A DNA stretch of 9,943 nt from AR5 sp041497115 (GTDB lineage Bacteria; Methylomirabilota; Methylomirabilia; Rokubacteriales; CSP1-6): assembly GCA_041497115.1 (NCBI GenBank), contig JBGQFW010000135.1, positions 1 to 9,943 on the forward strand, written 5' to 3'. This document shows, piece by piece, positions 6,840 through 9,943 of this stretch. The notes under the pieces are model-generated. The model worked only from the letters and a program-made list of their open reading frames with translations. It had not been told where the DNA came from and did no database searches. The position numbers were made by a program, and so were the translations under genes. The stretch's first letter is position 1; each line of letters starts with the position of its first letter.

Positions 6840-9800
6840 GTGCCTGACAACGAGCAGACGCAGAGCCCGGGGATGAAGAGCGACGTCTGGGACTACGTGC
6901 GCCGGCGCAACGAGCTGGATCGCGAGATCCAGGAGAAGTTCGCCAAGCCGGTGACGGTCATGTTCACCGACATCAAGGGCTCGACGACCTTCTTCGACAT
7001 GCGCGGCGACCTCGAAGGCGTCACCATGCTCCAGCGCCACAACGACATGGTGGTGCCGCCCATCGAGGAGCACGGCGGCCGCGTGCTGCAGCGGCTGGGC
7101 GACGGTCTGCTGGCGGTGTTCCCGTCGCCGACGCCGGGGGTGAAGGCCGGCATCGAGATCCAGAGGCGGCTGCACGCGTACAACAGCAAGGCGGCCGAGC
7201 GCGAGCAGATCCACGTCCGCGTCGGCCTCAACGCCGGCATGGCGATGGTCGAGGAGGCCAACGTCTTCGGTGACGCCGTCAATACCGCCGCCCGCGTGCA
7301 GACGCTGGCCGAGCCCGGCCAGATCCTCGTCTCCGAGTCCATCTACAAGGAAGCCAGCAAGGACCTCGGCAACGACATCTTCCTGCCGGTGGGCCCCGCC
7401 GCGCTGAAGGGCAAGCTCGAGAAGGTCGTCGTGCTCGAGGTGATGTGGTCGCCCGAGCAGGCGCGGCTGCGCGCGGCCGTGCAGTCCGCCGGCGACAAGA
7501 CGCGGCGCGTGCTGCACCTCGAGGTCTCGCAGACGGGCGCGCGGCTCAAGGTCGTGAATCGCGAGACGGCGGTGGGCGAGGAAGAGGCGCTGCGCGAGGC
7601 GGAGGAGACCGACTACGACGAGGCGGCGGTGAACCAGATCGTCCAGCGGATGGACACGATCCTGGACGGCGCCGACCGCGACGGCCGCATCCAGAAGCAG
7701 AACCTGGAAGATCTGGGCGGCCTCGGCCGCCAGCTCTGGGAGCAGCTGCTGCCGCCCAACGCGCGCGCGCGGGTGGGCCAGAGCACGGCCGCCGAGCTCG
7801 TGCTGACGATGGACGAGCACTTCGCGCGGATCCCGTGGGAGCTGCTGCACGACGGCCGCGAGTTCCTCGGGCTGCGCTTCGGCGTGGGGCGCGTGGTCAG
7901 CGCGGCCAAGCAGCTCGCCGCGTCCAAGGCGCGCGAGACGACGGGCCAGCTCAAGGTGGCGCTGGTGGCCGACCCCCAGGGGACGCTGCCCGACGCGCAG
8001 CGCGAGGGCACGCAGCTCGGCACGCTGCTCGGCGACCGGCCCGAGTATCAGGCGGTGGTGAACGACCGCGCGGTCAACCGCGCCGAGTTCCTCGCCCAGT
8101 TCGGCTCCGCCGACATCCTGCACGTGGCCGGCCGCGCCGAGTACGACGGCGCCAACGGCGGGTTCGTGCTGGCCGACGGCCGCGTGACCGCGACCGAGCT
8201 GGCCCGCCTGCCCGCCGGCGCCGCCGTGCCGCGGCTGCTCGTTTTCACCGCCTGCGAGGCGCCCACGCCCGGGCGCAACCCGCACAGCGAGAGCGCGGTG
8301 TTCGGCCTCGCCACCGCGATCCTCACCGCCGGCGTCAAGCACTTCGTCGGCGCGCGGCGCGCGGTGCCCGGCGCCGCCGGCTTCCAGTTCGCCCAGGAGC
8401 TCTACGCCAAGCTCGCCGTCGGCCAGCCCATCGGGGTTGCCGTGCGCGACGCCCGCCGCGAGGCGGCCCGCCGCCACGGCAAGACCGACCTGACGTGGGC
8501 CGCCTACGTGCTGTACGGCGACCCGACCGCCCGCTACTTCAGCGGGCCGGTCGCGGCCGCCGCGGCGGCGGGCCCGCGCGTGCTCGAGAAGAAGCGCCTC
8601 ATGATGCTGCTCGGCGCCGCCGCCGCCGTCGTGCTCGTCGTCGGCGGCGTCTACTGGACGCTCGGCGGCGGCGGCAAGGCGCGGCTCGAGGCGGCCTACA
8701 AGCACCTGGAGGGCAACCGGCTGCAGGAGGCCTCCCGCGAGTTCCAGGCCGCCGTCAGCGCGCGCCCGGCGGAGGCCTACGAGGGGCTGGCGCTGGTGGC
8801 GATGCGCGCCAACGACCCCGGCGCCGCCCAGAAGTTCTGCGGCGAGGTGCAGAAGCTCGGCGCCAGCCGGCCCGGCTGCGTGCTGGTGCAGGGCGACGCC
8901 GTCGCGATGGCGGGCGACCTGCCCAAGGCGGCGGCCACCTACGAGTCGGTCATCGCGTTCGCCGGCGTGCCGAACATCCCCAAGTCGATCGCCTACAGCC
9001 GGCTCGGCCGCATCGCCGCCGAGGACGGGCAGCCCGACCGGGCCCAGGCCGCCTACCAGCAGGCTCAGGCGGCCGATCCCCGCAACGGCGAGGCGGTCGC
9101 CAACATGGGCGCGCTGCTGCGCCGGCAGGGCAAGTTCGGCGAGGCGGCGCAGGTCCTCGAGAAGGCCGCCGCGCTCAACCCCAACGACCCGATGGTGCAG
9201 ACGCTGCTCAAGGACGCGCGCGACGCCGACGGCAGCCGCAAGGACGCCGACAAGCAGAAGCGCGTGGACGCGCTGGTGGACGAGCTGGCCGCGCGCTTCA
9301 AGCGCGGCGACGTCGTGAAGCCGCCGGCCGGCCGCGACGACTGGACGTCACCACCGCTGACCATCACGCTGCTGGGGTTCGAGAGCCGCGGCCGGCTGGC
9401 GTTCCGCGAGGGCGAGTACGACTTCCTCACGCTCAAGATCGGCCAGGCCCTCGAGGGGCAGACGCGCGCCCGGCTCGTCGAGCGCAACGTCATGGACAAG
9501 CTGCTCGCCGAGCTGAAGCTGTCCTCCAGCGCGCTGGTGGATCAGCGGACGGCGCTGCAGCTCGGGCGCGTGCTGTCGGCGCGGCTCATCACGGTCGGCA
9601 GCGTGGCGGGCACCGCCAGCGAGTGGACGGTGACGGTGCGGGTGATCGAGACCGAGACCTCCAGCGTGGTGGCGTCCATCGCCCAGAGCTTCCCGGCCAG
9701 CGAGACCACCGCGCAGGCGGCCGACGCCATCGCCAAGGATCTCGCCGGCAAGCTGCACAAGGCCTTCCCGCTGCGGGCGCGCGTGACGGGCGGCGGCAAG

Positions 9801-9943
9801 GGCGAGGCCGTGCTCAACGTCGGCACCGCCGAGGGCGCGGCGGTCGGCCAGAAGCTGCTGATCTTCCGCGAGGGCGCGGGCGGGCAGCGCGACGTCGTCG
9901 GCGAGGCCGAGATCACCGAGGTGACCGACAAGCAGTCGCGCGC
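6840..9943 (+). CDS. Transmembrane fusion: class III nucleotidyl cyclase - CHAT - TM - TPR - CsgG-like (3' end outside window)
   Basis: The frame is open from GTG 6840 to the window end, 1034 codons with no stop. Residues 37-165 are a class III cyclase homology domain: FTDIKGST with metal Asp44, LGDG with metal Asp88, and GDAVNTAARV with Asn148 and transition-state Arg152. The base-selecting positions are Gln84 and Asn141 rather than Lys and Asp. Residues 180-300 are a linker leading into a CHAT (caspase-like) domain at about 310-568: IPWELLHDGREFLGLRF, LHVAGRAEYDG, LLVFTACEA (Cys472) and a terminal YVLYGDPTARYF. The usual catalytic His position is Arg432. An Ala/Gly/Pro linker and EKKR precede one membrane helix (587-606); the basic flank predicts N-terminus in, C-terminus out. 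TPR-like helices fill 614-795, then a CsgG-type domain (about 837-960; RLVERNVMDKLLAELKL) and the start of a FlgT-C-like domain (981 onward). Only three cysteines occur: Cys472, and Cys667 and Cys680 in the TPR part. A transmembrane signalling role is inferred; whether the cyclase is active, and on ATP or GTP, is open. Confidence 0.95.
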   Translation, partial: MPDNEQTQSPGMKSDVWDYVRRRNELDREIQEKFAKPVTVMFTDIKGSTTFFDMRGDLEGVTMLQRHNDMVVPPIEEHGGRVLQRLGDGLLAVFPSPTPGVKAGIEIQRRLHAYNSKAAEREQIHVRVGLNAGMAMVEEANVFGDAVNTAARVQTLAEPGQILVSESIYKEASKDLGNDIFLPVGPAALKGKLEKVVVLEVMWSPEQARLRAAVQSAGDKTRRVLHLEVSQTGARLKVVNRETAVGEEEALREAEETDYDEAAVNQIVQRMDTILDGADRDGRIQKQNLEDLGGLGRQLWEQLLPPNARARVGQSTAAELVLTMDEHFARIPWELLHDGREFLGLRFGVGRVVSAAKQLAASKARETTGQLKVALVADPQGTLPDAQREGTQLGTLLGDRPEYQAVVNDRAVNRAEFLAQFGSADILHVAGRAEYDGANGGFVLADGRVTATELARLPAGAAVPRLLVFTACEAPTPGRNPHSESAVFGLATAILTAGVKHFVGARRAVPGAAGFQFAQELYAKLAVGQPIGVAVRDARREAARRHGKTDLTWAAYVLYGDPTARYFSGPVAAAAAAGPRVLEKKRLMMLLGAAAAVVLVVGGVYWTLGGGGKARLEAAYKHLEGNRLQEASREFQAAVSARPAEAYEGLALVAMRANDPGAAQKFCGEVQKLGASRPGCVLVQGDAVAMAGDLPKAAATYESVIAFAGVPNIPKSIAYSRLGRIAAEDGQPDRAQAAYQQAQAADPRNGEAVANMGALLRRQGKFGEAAQVLEKAAALNPNDPMVQTLLKDARDADGSRKDADKQKRVDALVDELAARFKRGDVVKPPAGRDDWTSPPLTITLLGFESRGRLAFREGEYDFLTLKIGQALEGQTRARLVERNVMDKLLAELKLSSSALVDQRTALQLGRVLSARLITVGSVAGTASEWTVTVRVIETETSSVVASIAQSFPASETTAQAADAIAKDLAGKLHKAFPLRARVTGGGKGEAVLNVGTAEGAAVGQKLLIFREGAGGQRDVVGEAEITEVTDKQSR

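Noticed and set aside
4598..6847. Plus-strand frame of 749 codons overlapping the second gene in another frame
   Set aside because: The translation is mostly Arg, Gly, Ala and Pro without any recognisable domain, while the overlapping frame 4524-6827 has a signal peptide, TPR, Ig-like and CsgG-type domains.
4446..8705. Minus-strand open frame of 1419 codons, one of the longest frames in the window
   Set aside because: It runs antisense across two well-supported + strand genes. Its translation is dominated by His, Arg, Gly, Ala, Asp and Leu with no domain or hydrophobic pattern, as expected for the mirror of GC-rich codons with G/C third positions.
9065..9931. Overlapping minus-strand frames at the right end of the window
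   Set aside because: They are antisense to the TPR and CsgG-type domains of the third gene, which stays open to the window end; the antisense translations are Ser/Ala/Arg-rich without domains.

Overview
The window is a dense piece of very GC-rich bacterial DNA, with G or C at almost every third codon position. It holds three co-directional genes on the + strand and essentially nothing else. No taxonomic marker is present. The codon bias, the signal-peptide secretion and the mix of Calx-beta, CsgG-like, CHAT and class III cyclase domains suggest a Gram-negative-type environmental lineage such as Rokubacteria/Methylomirabilota, Deltaproteobacteria/Myxococcota or Acidobacteria. That placement is inference only.

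Layout. Positions 2-4486 are the 3' part of a giant extracytoplasmic beta-sandwich protein: at least six Calx-beta-type repeats, a CARDB-type domain, a further beta-rich domain and a cysteine-containing C-terminal region of about 500 residues that I do not recognise. After a 37-base gap, positions 4524-6827 encode a 767-residue exported protein: signal peptide, two tandem TPR-like modules, three Ig-like domains, a CsgG-type domain and a FlgT-C/CsgG-like tail. After a gap of only 12 bases, with its ribosome binding site touching the upstream stop codon, a third gene starts at GTG 6840 and is still open at the window end (1034 codons seen). It encodes an N-terminal class III nucleotidyl cyclase, a CHAT (caspase-like) domain, one transmembrane helix, TPR repeats, a second CsgG-type domain and the start of a FlgT-C-like domain.

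How the genes may work together (inference). The tight spacing and common strand suggest one operon. The predicted topology of gene 3 puts cyclase and CHAT in the cytoplasm and the TPR plus CsgG-like part outside the inner membrane, the compartment to which gene 2 is exported. Gene 2 carries the same TPR plus CsgG-like combination. This suggests a transmembrane signalling pair in which periplasmic TPR/CsgG modules interact and pass a signal to the cytoplasmic domains, with the giant Calx-beta/CARDB protein as surface ligand, adhesin or sensed structure. Two active-site signatures in gene 3 are non-canonical: the CHAT catalytic His position reads Arg, and the cyclase base-specifying Lys/Asp pair reads Gln/Asn. 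The CHAT domain may therefore be a pseudoprotease or scaffold, and the nucleotide product of the cyclase cannot be predicted with confidence. I consider this gene pair or trio the candidate undescribed system of the window.

No RNA gene, mobile element, CRISPR array, terminator hairpin or recognisable promoter was seen. There is no gene-free stretch longer than 37 bases.
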